From Verrucomicrobiota bacterium (GTDB lineage: Bacteria > Verrucomicrobiota > Verrucomicrobiia > Verrucomicrobiales > Verrucomicrobiaceae): 64,000 nucleotides of DNA. Below, piece by piece: positions 26,901 through 34,231 of this stretch; positions within the stretch are counted from its first letter, which is position 1; each line of letters opens with the position of its first letter. A program made the translations under genes and the position numbers. The DNA lies in NCBI GenBank assembly GCA_017301975.1, contig JAFLEI010000036.1:1-64000 (forward strand), given 5' to 3'. The notes beneath the pieces were generated by a model. That model was not told the DNA's origin. It made no database searches and was given only the letters and a program-made list of their open reading frames with translations.

Positions 26901-28150
26901 CCGCCGCCAGGCTCCTGACGCTTTATCCCAATCTCCCGCCTGCACAACGCCGTGCGGCGCTGAACACCCTCGCCAGCACCAAGGCGGGAGCGCGGACCAT
27001 CGTCGCCGCCTTGCTGGACAAAACTCTGCCGCAGGCGGATCTTGACGGCCCCACGGTGGAACGTCTTGCCACGGTGCTGGGCAATGACCCCGCACTCGAA
27101 AAACTCCAGCAGCAGCTCGGCGGCATCTTTCGTGAAGTGTTGTTGCTCGATGGGGAAGATACTGCGGTGGTGGACGCGAAGATCACGCTCGATGGCCCCT
27201 TCACCGTCGAGGCCTGGGTGCGTCTTGCCGAGGGCATTAGCAATGCTGACAGCCTGCTCGGCACCATGGGTGGCGTGGACATGAACTTCTTCGCCTCCAA
27301 ATTTCGCGTCTATGCCGGCAGCGAATTGAAGGATGTCTGCGTGGCCACCAAACCCATGACACCTGATCTCTGGACGCACATCGCTGTTACTCGTGACGAC
27401 AAGAACATCCTCCGCATCTACCAAAATGGCGAACTGGATGCCACCGGCACCAAGCCCGCACCCGCGAAGTGGGAGAACTGCAAAATCGGCTGGAGTGGTC
27501 CCAACAAAGGAACGGAAGGAGCGATCACCGAATTCCGTGTGTGGAACCGCGCCCGCACCGCAGTGGAGATTCGCGCCCATTTTGACCGCAGCCTCGCTTC
27601 ACATCCCGCCATCATCACGGCGGCTTCTAAATTTGGCAAAGGCACCCGCCTTGCCAAGACCATCGACACCCCTCCTCTGCTCACCGAGGAGCAGGCCAAG
27701 GCTCTCGATGCCAAGTTTTCCCAGTTCACCGCCCTGGCTCCCAAGGGCAACGCGGCCAATGGCAAAGCCCTCAGCGCCCTCTGCATGGCCTGCCATCAGA
27801 TCGGCAATGCGGGAGGCCAGATCGGCCCGAATCTCAGTGGTGCGGGGGCGATGGGGTTGGAGGCCGTGCTGCGCAACATCCTCACGCCAAATGCCGCCAT
27901 GGAGCCCGGCTATCGCATCTACCGGGTGGAAATGAAAAACGGCGACCTCATCGATGCCTTCTTCGTCAGCGAGGACAAGGATGCCACCATCATCCGCATG
28001 CCCGGCCTGCCCGACCGTCGTCTCGATAAAAAGAACATCCGTAGCACCAAGTTCATTCGACGCAGTCTCATGCCCGAGGGCTTGCTCGATGCGCTGCAGG
28101 AGCAGCAGGTGGCGGATCTGCTGGCGTATTTGATGACGCTGAAGGGGTAA
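23987..28150 (+). CDS. Exported multidomain DUF1080 / PVC dehydrogenase / LamG / cytochrome c protein
   Basis: A 1387-residue protein with signal peptide (LLSLLLLTTAIHA). Domains in order: DUF1080 (3-keto-disaccharide hydrolase-like) about 17-205 (ISLFDGKTLEGWDYD, IQIRSLRVPGGAHMTGYQVD); PVC-type membrane-bound dehydrogenase beta-propeller domain about 245-670 (KFHVADGYEIELVVQE, GLAIPLGILPWANGDN, TNGPDGCIYIVDWSNK); HEAT-like helical region about 780-1030; LamG-like domain about 1045-1190 (FTVEAWVRLAEG); cytochrome c domain with CMACH at 1266-1270 and a distal Met-rich segment. It probably binds and oxidises sugar derivatives in the periplasm, passing electrons to heme; the substrate is unknown. 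In-frame REP-like palindromes interrupt it at 25624-25639 and 26624-26678. It is preceded by a family B repeat and divergent from an AraC regulator. Confidence 0.88.
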   Translation: MKHLLSLLLLTTAIHAEPISLFDGKTLEGWDYDPKIWRVEDGMITGGSTTEKIKENHFICTKKSYQNFELKLKIKVSGDPKTGMLNSGIQIRSLRVPGGAHMTGYQVDCGAGWFGKIYDEFRRNKVIWAPTPDQQAALDKVVDVFGWNEYRIRAEGPRIQTWINGVLCMDYTETDKNVALDGLLGPQVHSGGVCLVQVKDVTIEELPPTPVAPTWESLGGVDAARKLVAPEPKKQAGAGAPKRDISYNNVQGTALTAQEELKKFHVADGYEIELVVQESDGIGKFVSVYFDQRGRMWTQTALEYPVDANENPAAAEAVYAARGKDKVLVYPRESVNGPIPAGGLTNPTVYADGLAIPLGILPWANGDNCYALHGHDLLLLKDTDGDGKSDQREVILTGFGVQDSHLFPHQFTRAPGGWIWMAQGLFNNSKVHKPGSDVVVDYPKCGMARMRPDGSEFEMTSVGPNNIWGLVLTGEGEAFIQEANDYGYPVMPFHEYAYYPGGMEALKKSYQPDFPPTAEFRMGGTGLSGLALIEGPAMPGLAGSPEPAKAGATIPKPAHVMAVANPIISKIQTIGMHRDGDYWKLEQLADLLTCDDPFFRPVGLTNGPDGCIYIVDWSNKIISHNEVPRAHPDRDKTRGRIWRVKPKGAKAEVADFTKLSSDELNAALKEGPVGKTQMAWQTLGDRKELAASHWAASEYAYPHKSNQIRSLGRNLSDQNIGELLSFAKPSLPGPLAQSSRSPKQIPVREAYDREFERFLVRMFLERHPDVVAKFLDSDAAAKLPVEARVLASLALEPKSSASRVAKLLPQLDRALNDEELLRLAQFPEEPGVGDALKVLLTNEKSRTAVAEKLLAQRTKLDAAKIAPLLTEAAKEMLLSAAGTPARSEGDTAGKSARITLALQLIGGFQLSLLENDLVALLERQRSAAILNTLRDLRSGAAELFVSIAKSDSDPLTRDAALGALAASRAPDAAARLLTLYPNLPPAQRRAALNTLASTKAGARTIVAALLDKTLPQADLDGPTVERLATVLGNDPALEKLQQQLGGIFREVLLLDGEDTAVVDAKITLDGPFTVEAWVRLAEGISNADSLLGTMGGVDMNFFASKFRVYAGSELKDVCVATKPMTPDLWTHIAVTRDDKNILRIYQNGELDATGTKPAPAKWENCKIGWSGPNKGTEGAITEFRVWNRARTAVEIRAHFDRSLASHPAIITAASKFGKGTRLAKTIDTPPLLTEEQAKALDAKFSQFTALAPKGNAANGKALSALCMACHQIGNAGGQIGPNLSGAGAMGLEAVLRNILTPNAAMEPGYRIYRVEMKNGDLIDAFFVSEDKDATIIRMPGLPDRRLDKKNIRSTKFIRRSLMPEGLLDALQEQQVADLLAYLMTLKG
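25624..25639. repeat. REP-like palindrome within coding sequence
   Basis: ACCGGCTAAAGCCGGT, a perfect palindromic core inside the 23987 fusion gene. It encodes PAKAG in a Pro/Gly/Ala-rich segment (GSPEPAKAGATIPKP) that looks like an insertion in the dehydrogenase domain. No second copy seen in the window. Confidence 0.7.
26624..26678. repeat. Two adjacent perfect hairpins within coding sequence
   Basis: GCTGCGGGCA-CGCC-TGCCCGCAGC (26624-26647) and TGCGGGCA-AGAG-TGCCCGCA (26659-26678). They share the core TGCGGGCA/TGCCCGCA and encode the low-complexity segment AAGTPARSEGDTAGKSARI between helical parts of the 23987 fusion protein. This is consistent with an in-frame repeat insertion. Confidence 0.75.
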
Positions 28151-28224
28151 GCGCGAGATGCCCCCTTTGCCAAGGAGCGCGTTGCCTTCCTTGACTCGAC
28201 ATACTCCCTGCGATAAGCGCTGCC

Positions 28225-29445
28225 ATGCAGCCCGTTTCAGTTGTCCCCTCCCCCAAGCCAGCCGCTCCGGCGGATCTGGAAATCAAAGATGCCCAGCTCA
28301 TCTTCAACCATGTCTGGAAGCAGCTTGAAGAGGAGTATGGCCGCGAGAAGCTGCGCTTTCCGAAGGAGCTGATCCTGCTGGGCGGGGCACCGGGCGCGGG
28401 CAAGGGCACGAACACAGACTTCATCCGCGAAGTGCGCGGTATCACGGCGAAGCCGATCGTGGTCAGCGCGCTGCTCGACAGTCCGGAAGCGCAAAAGCTC
28501 AAAGCCCAGGGCGGCATGGTGGGCGACCGCGAGGTGGTGGGCATCCTCATCCGCAAACTGCTGGAACCCGAGCAACAGAACGGCGCGATCCTCGACGGCT
28601 TCCCACGCACGAAGGTGCAGGTGGAGTGCTTGAAGATGCTCTTTGATGAGATGATCCGACTGCGCCGTGATTTTTCGGAAACACCTGACGCGGCGCATTT
28701 CAAGCAGCCCATCTTCCACATCATGGTGCTGTTTGTCGATGAGGCGGAAAGCATCGCCCGGCAGCTCAAGCGCGGCCAGGAGGTGCTGGCGCACAATGCG
28801 GAGGTCCGCAGCTCGGGCCTGGGTGAACTGTGGGAGGAGCGCGCCACGGACTTCGATCCTGCGCTGGCGCGCAATCGCTACAAGGTCTTCAAGGAGAAGA
28901 CCTATGATGCGCTGGTCTCGCTGAAGGAGATCTTTCACTACCACTTCATCAACGCGCAGGCACCGCTGGAACTGGTGCAGGACAACATCATTCGTGAGCT
29001 GGAATACCAAAGCTCGCTGGAGCTTGATCCGCGAACCTTTGACCAGTTACGCGACCTGCCGCTGGCCAGCGAGATCATTCGTCATGCGCGTCAGGATCTG
29101 GTGCGCCGTCTTGATGGTTACAAGGTGGGGAAACCGGAGCTCATGCAGGCGGTGGTCACTTTCATCCAGGACAAGATGATGCCCATCATTGTGCGGCATG
29201 CCATCTCCGGCCGCGCGGACATCAACACCGAGGACAAGCTTTTCCACGATCCCGAAGCGCTGGCAATGCTGATCGACATCTTCTCCGAGCGCGGCTACCA
29301 CGCCACGGCGGACCTGCACCGGATCGAGATCCCGGAACGCTTTGATCTGCAGACCGGCCAGATTCAGTGCCGCAAGAAGAAGGTGTTCCGCTTCCGCATC
29401 ATCTTCAAGGGGTCCGAGATTCGCCGCGGGCAGTTCCTGCCGTGA
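28225..29445 (+). CDS. Adenylate-kinase-like nucleoside monophosphate kinase with extra C-terminal domain
   Basis: A 406-residue protein. The P-loop GAPGAGKGT (residues 54-62) and ILDGFPRTKVQVE are adenylate-kinase signatures, so the core (about 45-230) should phosphorylate a nucleoside monophosphate or related substrate with ATP. There is no zinc-finger LID. A second domain of about 180 residues (about 230-406) follows, including a charged helical region (EIIRHARQDLVRRLDGYKVG) and a basic C-terminal strand region (CRKKKVFRFRIIFKGSEIRRG). I recognise no family for it. Typical adenylate kinase is about 180-220 residues, so this is roughly twice the size. A weak TTGACT (28191) lies upstream. 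The ATG start has no SD. Confidence 0.8.
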   Translation: MQPVSVVPSPKPAAPADLEIKDAQLIFNHVWKQLEEEYGREKLRFPKELILLGGAPGAGKGTNTDFIREVRGITAKPIVVSALLDSPEAQKLKAQGGMVGDREVVGILIRKLLEPEQQNGAILDGFPRTKVQVECLKMLFDEMIRLRRDFSETPDAAHFKQPIFHIMVLFVDEAESIARQLKRGQEVLAHNAEVRSSGLGELWEERATDFDPALARNRYKVFKEKTYDALVSLKEIFHYHFINAQAPLELVQDNIIRELEYQSSLELDPRTFDQLRDLPLASEIIRHARQDLVRRLDGYKVGKPELMQAVVTFIQDKMMPIIVRHAISGRADINTEDKLFHDPEALAMLIDIFSERGYHATADLHRIEIPERFDLQTGQIQCRKKKVFRFRIIFKGSEIRRGQFLP

Positions 29446-29457
29446 GGTGGATGTGGA

Positions 29458-29555
29458 CAAGGAGCGGCACTTGCCAAGTGCCGTTCTATGAAGTGCTGCA
29501 GTGAGGAAATGTGGAAGCCAATCCCTGCCCGGGACTTGGCGAGTCCCGCTCCTTG
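29458..29555. repeat. REP/BIME-like inverted pair, family B
   Basis: Left unit 29458-29483 (CAAGGAGCGGCACTTGCCAA...) and right unit 29529-29555 (...CGGGACTTGGCGAGTCCCGC...), separated by about 45 bases, just after the stop of the kinase-like gene. Confidence 0.88.
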
Positions 29556-29606
29556 GCTCTTGAGTCACTTGCGCTGCGGCATGGCCGCCGCTAGTCATGC
29601 GCCCTC

Positions 29607-30209
29607 ATGTCCACCATCGTAGTTACTCAGAAGAATGGCGTCGCCTGCATCGGCGCTGACACGCTCAGTTGTCTCGGCTCGTTGCGGCAGAAGGCGCAGC
29701 ACGTCGTGAACAAGACCAAGATCACCAAGATTGCGGACACCCACATCGGTCTCACCGGCACCTCGGCGAGCCTCGTGGTGATGAACAGCTACTTTTCAAA
29801 CCCGGAGCGCCCGCGCGATTTTTCCTCCTGCGAGGCGATCTTTGAAACGTTCCGTCATTCACATGCCTGGCTGAAGGCCGAGTATTTCATGGCCGCCATG
29901 CCTGACAAAGGGGAGGAATTCGAGACGACGCAGTTTTACGGACTGCTGGCAAATCCGCACGGCATCTTCGCGATCTACTCTTACCGCTCCGCACAGCAGT
30001 TTCACAAATTCTGGGCCGCAGGCTCGGGCCGCGACTATGCACTGGGGGCGATGCAGACGGCCTATGACCAGTGCAAGACGGCCGAGGAAGTCGCACGCGC
30101 CGGGCTCGAAGCTGCCGCTGAATTTGACAGCGCCACCAGTTCCCCGTTTGAGATCCACAATGTGCCGCTGCTCTCCGCTGCGAAACCGAAACGTTCCCGC
30201 AAGAAATAG
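29607..30209 (+). CDS. HslV/proteasome-like Ntn-hydrolase (T1 family fold)
   Basis: A 200-residue protein aligning along its length with HslV. MSTIVVTQKNG parallels MTTIV.VRRNG; GADTLSCLG parallels the Asp17 region; GLTGTSASLVVMNSYF parallels the GFAGGTADAF segment; and FWAAGSGRDYALGAMQTAYD parallels IAIGSGGPYAQAAARALLE. After Met removal the N-terminal residue would be Ser rather than Thr, with Thr next. A Ser nucleophile occurs in some Ntn hydrolases, so activity is possible but unproven. No hslU is adjacent. Its function, a self-compartmentalised protease or a cognate hydrolase, is inferred from fold only. The C-terminus is basic (KPKRSRKK). Confidence 0.75.
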   Translation: MSTIVVTQKNGVACIGADTLSCLGSLRQKAQHVVNKTKITKIADTHIGLTGTSASLVVMNSYFSNPERPRDFSSCEAIFETFRHSHAWLKAEYFMAAMPDKGEEFETTQFYGLLANPHGIFAIYSYRSAQQFHKFWAAGSGRDYALGAMQTAYDQCKTAEEVARAGLEAAAEFDSATSSPFEIHNVPLLSAAKPKRSRKK

Positions 30210-30241
30210 TCTCTTTCGTCTTTCTACTTTCTTCTCCAACC

Positions 30242-32260
30242 ATGAAGCGTCTCCTCCTCCCCTTCCTCGCGCTCAGCGCCGCCCTAGCCGACGGCCCCAA
30301 GGACAACAGTGCCGATAACGTACGCCCCGTGCCGCCTCCGGGCGTGGCAGTGCCTGATGCGGATCGTGCACGGCTGACGGAAGGCTTGAAAAAACTGCGC
30401 ACCGCGATTGATGAAGCGGCCAAGGCGCAGGCGAAGAACCCGCAGCTCGCGGATTTGCTGCCTGACATCGAGATTTACCACAAGGCGGTGGACTGGGCGC
30501 TGCGCTACAACGAGGTGCACAAGCTGGGTGAACTCAAGAGTGCGGATGAAATCATCGCGGAAGGCCTGCAGCGTGCCGAGCAGTTCAAGACGGGACAGGC
30601 ACCGTGGACCAAGCAGAAGGGCCTGGTGGTGCGCGCCTACCGCTCCAAAATTGACGGCTCAGTGCAGCCTTATGGCATGATCATTCCGGAAAGCTACGTG
30701 GGTGCTCCGGTGCGGCTGGATGCCTGGTGCCATGGCCGTGGTGAGACGCTGAGCGAACTCGCCTTCCTGGATCAGCGGAGGAAACAGATGGGGCAGATCG
30801 TCCCGAAGGGTGCGCTGGTGCTGCATCCATATGGCCGCTACTGCTGCGCGAACAAGTTCGCTGGCGAGATCGACCTGATCGAAGCGATTGATCATGCGTC
30901 CAAGTTTTACGCCATTGATGAGGATCGCATCATCGTGCGCGGGTTCAGCATGGGCGGCGCGGCAGCGTGGCAGTTTGCGGTGAACTACGCGGACAAGTGG
31001 TGCGCGGCCAATCCGGGCGCGGGTTTCTCTGAAACGCCTGAGTTCCTCGGCGGCTTTCAGAACGAGGACGTCAGTGGTGCGCCCTGGTATCAGCAGAAGC
31101 TCTGGCACTGGTACAATGCCACCGACAACGCGCTGAACCTAGAGAACTGCCCCACCGTGGCCTACAGCGGCGAGATCGACAAACAGAAGCAGGCCGCCGA
31201 CATGATGGAGAAGGCGCTGCGTGGTGAGAACGTGGATCTGCTGCACATCATCGGCCCGCAGACGGCGCACAAGATTCATCCTGATTCGCTCGTCGAAATC
31301 GAGAAGCGCCTTGCCAGCATTGCCGCCGTGGGACGCAATCGCATGCCCAAGGAAGTGCATCTTTCCACCTGGTTCCTGCGCTACAACCACATGTTCTGGG
31401 TGAAGGTGGATGCCCTAGAAGAGCATTGGGTGCGCGGCCGCATTCATGCGCGCATCACGGGGCCGTCTGAGATCACGATCAAACTGCAGAACATCAGCGC
31501 CTTCACTCTGGACATGCCTTCCGGCACCTGTCCGATGCCGCTGCTGTTCAAGCCCGTGGTCAGCATCGACGGTCAGCTCCTCGAAGTCACCCGGCCGAAA
31601 CTGGACCGCTCATGGCTGGTGCATTTCCAGATGAAGAACGGCAAGTGGACGCAAACGCTCGACAACGAAGGCGATGGCAAACTGGTGAAGAAACACGGCC
31701 TCGAAGGTCCGATCGACGACGCCTTCATGGACAAGTTCCTGTTTGTGAAACCGACCAAGGCTGGAACCAGCGAGAAGGTGGATGCCTGGGCCAAGGCGGA
31801 ACTGGAGCGCGCGCAATTTGAGTGGCGCAGGCAGTTCCGTGGTGATGCACCCTCCAAGGACGACACCGCCGTCAGCGATGCCGACATCGCCGCGAACAAC
31901 CTTGTGCTGTGGGGCGATCCGCAGAGCAATGCGATCCTCGCGAAGATCGCTGACAAGCTGCCGATTCAGTGGTCCAAGGACAAGCTCGTCGCCAATGGCA
32001 AGACCTATGACGCAGCAACAAATGCACCGGTGCTCATCTACCCGAACCCGCTCAACCCCACGAAGTATGTCGTGATCAACAGCGGCTTTACCTATCGCGA
32101 ATACGATTACCTCAACAACGCACGCCAGGTCGCCAAGCTGCCAGACTGGGCCGTGATCGACCTCACAAAGCCCAAGACCAGCCAGGCCCCCGGAGGCATC
32201 AGTGATGCGGGATTCTTTGGCGAAAGCTGGGAGTGGAAAGCCGCGCCGATGAAGAAATAA
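30242..32260 (+). CDS. Exported alpha/beta hydrolase (prolyl-oligopeptidase-like)
   Basis: A 672-residue protein with signal peptide (LLLPFLALSAALA). The hydrolase domain (about 125-370) has the nucleophile elbow GFSMGG (Ser236) followed by AAAWQFAVNYADKW. A C-terminal region of about 300 residues is beta-rich (HMFWVKVDALEEHWVRGRIHARI, ITIKLQNISAFTLDM). Likely an esterase or peptidase acting outside the cytoplasm; the substrate is unknown. Located 6 bases upstream of the FGE-fold gene, suggesting co-transcription. Confidence 0.85.
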   Translation: MKRLLLPFLALSAALADGPKDNSADNVRPVPPPGVAVPDADRARLTEGLKKLRTAIDEAAKAQAKNPQLADLLPDIEIYHKAVDWALRYNEVHKLGELKSADEIIAEGLQRAEQFKTGQAPWTKQKGLVVRAYRSKIDGSVQPYGMIIPESYVGAPVRLDAWCHGRGETLSELAFLDQRRKQMGQIVPKGALVLHPYGRYCCANKFAGEIDLIEAIDHASKFYAIDEDRIIVRGFSMGGAAAWQFAVNYADKWCAANPGAGFSETPEFLGGFQNEDVSGAPWYQQKLWHWYNATDNALNLENCPTVAYSGEIDKQKQAADMMEKALRGENVDLLHIIGPQTAHKIHPDSLVEIEKRLASIAAVGRNRMPKEVHLSTWFLRYNHMFWVKVDALEEHWVRGRIHARITGPSEITIKLQNISAFTLDMPSGTCPMPLLFKPVVSIDGQLLEVTRPKLDRSWLVHFQMKNGKWTQTLDNEGDGKLVKKHGLEGPIDDAFMDKFLFVKPTKAGTSEKVDAWAKAELERAQFEWRRQFRGDAPSKDDTAVSDADIAANNLVLWGDPQSNAILAKIADKLPIQWSKDKLVANGKTYDAATNAPVLIYPNPLNPTKYVVINSGFTYREYDYLNNARQVAKLPDWAVIDLTKPKTSQAPGGISDAGFFGESWEWKAAPMKK

Positions 32261-32266
32261 GCCGCC

Positions 32267-33031
32267 ATGCAGCGCCCCCTCACATCCTTCGCTCTTCTGC
32301 TGCTGATGCAGTGCGCCAGCGGTCAGTCGGCGAAGATCGAAACGACGTTCACGAACAGCCTGGAAATGCCGTTCGTGCGCGTCGCGAGCATTGGCGGTGC
32401 GCTGGTATGCCGCTATGAGACGCGGGTGCGGGATTATCAGCCCTTTGCCACAGCGACGAACGTCGAGTGGAGGAAGCCTGAGTTTCCACAAACGGCCGAT
32501 CATCCCGCCATCAATGTCAGCTATACCGAAGCCCTGGCCTTCTGCGAATGGCTCGGCAAGAAGGAGGGCCGCAAGTACCGCCTGCTCACCGATCAGGAAT
32601 GGAGCGTGCTGGCGGGACTGAAGGAAGATGCGAAGATCGCGCCGAAAGAGCAGCCCCCCAGCACGGGCGTGCACCACTGGGGCAAGGGGCCACTGAGCAA
32701 AGAAGTCGGCAACTTCTGCGATGAGGCTTTTGGCAAAAAATACCGCAACAGCTACGACGCCAAATGGCTGGAGATGGATGATGGCCACGCCCACACCGCG
32801 CCGGTGGGCAGCTACCCTGCGGATGTGAACGGGCTCTACGACTTCGCCGGCAACGTGTGGGAGTGGGTGGATGGCTGGTATGATCCACCGAATAATACTC
32901 TTCGCATCGTTCGCGGTGGCTCCTTCCGCGCTGGGAGCGAAAAGCGACTGATGGCCTCATTTCGCGGACCCGACCCGCACAATGTGCATCTGGACAGCGT
33001 GGGGTTTCGGATTGTGTGTGAGAAGGAGTGA
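32267..33031 (+). CDS. FGE/SUMF1-fold protein lacking the catalytic cysteines
   Basis: A 254-residue exported protein (LLLLMQCASG signal) of the formylglycine-generating-enzyme fold: HPAINVSYTEALAFCEWLGK, YRLLTDQEWSVLAG, GNVWEWVDGWY and RGGSFR are hallmark segments. In FGE the copper-binding, catalytic Cys pair follows RGGSF...; here that region reads RGGSFRAGSEKRLMASFRG with no Cys. Activation of sulfatases is therefore unlikely, and it is probably a carbohydrate- or substrate-binding member of the fold. It is linked to the upstream alpha/beta hydrolase. Confidence 0.85.
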   Translation: MQRPLTSFALLLLMQCASGQSAKIETTFTNSLEMPFVRVASIGGALVCRYETRVRDYQPFATATNVEWRKPEFPQTADHPAINVSYTEALAFCEWLGKKEGRKYRLLTDQEWSVLAGLKEDAKIAPKEQPPSTGVHHWGKGPLSKEVGNFCDEAFGKKYRNSYDAKWLEMDDGHAHTAPVGSYPADVNGLYDFAGNVWEWVDGWYDPPNNTLRIVRGGSFRAGSEKRLMASFRGPDPHNVHLDSVGFRIVCEKE

Positions 33032-33094
33032 GTCAGACAATTTCATACTCCCGAAAGACTCTTATTGCAGAGCTTGATTCAGGCGCAGTGAAAT

Positions 33095-33715
33095 TCAGAG
33101 CATAGCTCTTTGTTTGCCATTTTTTATAAGCCTTGGCGCCGTTTTTTTGTCCCATAAGCCAAATCGTTCAGCCAGTTTGTATCCGGGATAATCGGTCAAG
33201 AATGGAGTTTTTTGACGGTAGTATATTGCCCAATAGTTCAGAATCTGGTGATTTAGTGGACGCCTCCATTTTGGATTCCTAACAGCAAGCTCTTGAATTA
33301 GCGATCCCCAGTTGTCTCCCAGCTTCGATTCTAAAACAGCGAGAATCTCTTCGACATAATCTCCGAAAAGAGCAGCGATAAACGGAGTGCTCCATTCAGA
33401 TGGATGCAATGTGAGTTTATCAGCCCAAATCTCCCGTTGATAACCGGAGTGGTGTCGTGTGAAGATTGCAGCCAAAATCGCTTTTTGCGTATTCGTCAGA
33501 TCCTTGTGCTGCCAAGAATAAACCTCGGGGAAATAGACCCTGTATGGAATCTTTAATTCCCCTGAATCAATGTAGACCTTGAATGCAGCGTCACCATGGG
33601 GCTCGCTGTCGGTGGCTGGAATCACTTTCATGACTTCCAAGACATCATCAGCAAGCGAATGCGGAAACGCGGCCTGAATGACTACAAGTGTGTTATTTGA
33701 ATGCCGTTGCTTCAT
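33095..33715 (-). CDS. Hypothetical protein (AT-rich, accessory)
   Basis: A 206-residue cytoplasmic protein I do not recognise. It is AT-richer than its neighbours and converges with the FGE-fold gene. Aromatic-rich central part (YRVYFPEVYSWQHKDL) and a basic C-terminus. No signal peptide or membrane helix. Probably acquired horizontally. Confidence 0.6.
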   Translation of the reverse strand: MKQRHSNNTLVVIQAAFPHSLADDVLEVMKVIPATDSEPHGDAAFKVYIDSGELKIPYRVYFPEVYSWQHKDLTNTQKAILAAIFTRHHSGYQREIWADKLTLHPSEWSTPFIAALFGDYVEEILAVLESKLGDNWGSLIQELAVRNPKWRRPLNHQILNYWAIYYRQKTPFLTDYPGYKLAERFGLWDKKTAPRLIKNGKQRAML

Positions 33716-33766
33716 GAGGTTCCTTCAACACAGCCTCCTTCAGCTAACGCTGACAATAGCCAAAAT

Positions 33767-34147
33767 CTACACCATCAGCGGTGGATGCATCTCAATCGGC
33801 GGGATCTTGGTGCAGACGCGGCGGCCGTCGGGGGTGGTCCCGAAGAAGGAACCGGTGGCGGTGCTTTCGGTCTTGATGACGTGGTAGGAATTGTAGCTGA
33901 AGGTTTCCCCGGGGGAGAGATTGGGGAACTGGCCGACGACGCCGTCGCCTTCGACGACCATGGTGTCGCCATCGGTGTCACGCACGATCCATTTGCGGCC
34001 AAAGATGCGCACAATGTCGTGGGAGTCGTTGTGGATCGAGAGATGATACACAAACGGGTGGGGCCTGTCCGGGGGGGCAGGCCGAGTCGGGTCGTAGGCG
34101 ATGTTGTCCACCGTGACCGTGAGTCCTGGCAACGGATCGAAATTCAT
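33767..34147 (-). CDS. apaG: ApaG-family (DUF525) protein
   Basis: A 126-residue protein of the ApaG/DUF525 family, a fibronectin-III-like beta-sandwich. Visible family segments: HPFVYHLSIHNDSHDIVRI, GRKWIVRDTDGDTMVVEGDGVVGQ, FPNLSPGETFSYNS and MEHP-like C-terminal PPIEMHPPL. Function in bacteria is not firmly known; it is associated with Co2+ resistance and Ap4A metabolism. It is divergent from thiD, sharing an 84-base region. Confidence 0.92.
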   Translation of the reverse strand: MNFDPLPGLTVTVDNIAYDPTRPAPPDRPHPFVYHLSIHNDSHDIVRIFGRKWIVRDTDGDTMVVEGDGVVGQFPNLSPGETFSYNSYHVIKTESTATGSFFGTTPDGRRVCTKIPPIEMHPPLMV

Positions 34148-34188
34148 GGGATGAGTTTAGTCCATACGCAGAATGCCACAAGCCGGGG

Positions 34189-34217
34189 TTTGCAAAAAGC
34201 AGCCGGGGCCGTACCAT
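34189..34217 (+). promoter_or_regulatory. Likely sigma70 promoter for the thiD operon
   Basis: TTTGCA (34189-34194), a 17-base spacer and TACCAT (34212-34217), with the thiD ATG at 34232. Moderate match to consensus. No TPP riboswitch elements are visible in the short leader. Confidence 0.4.
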
Positions 34218-34231
34218 CTCCGGCCACATCC

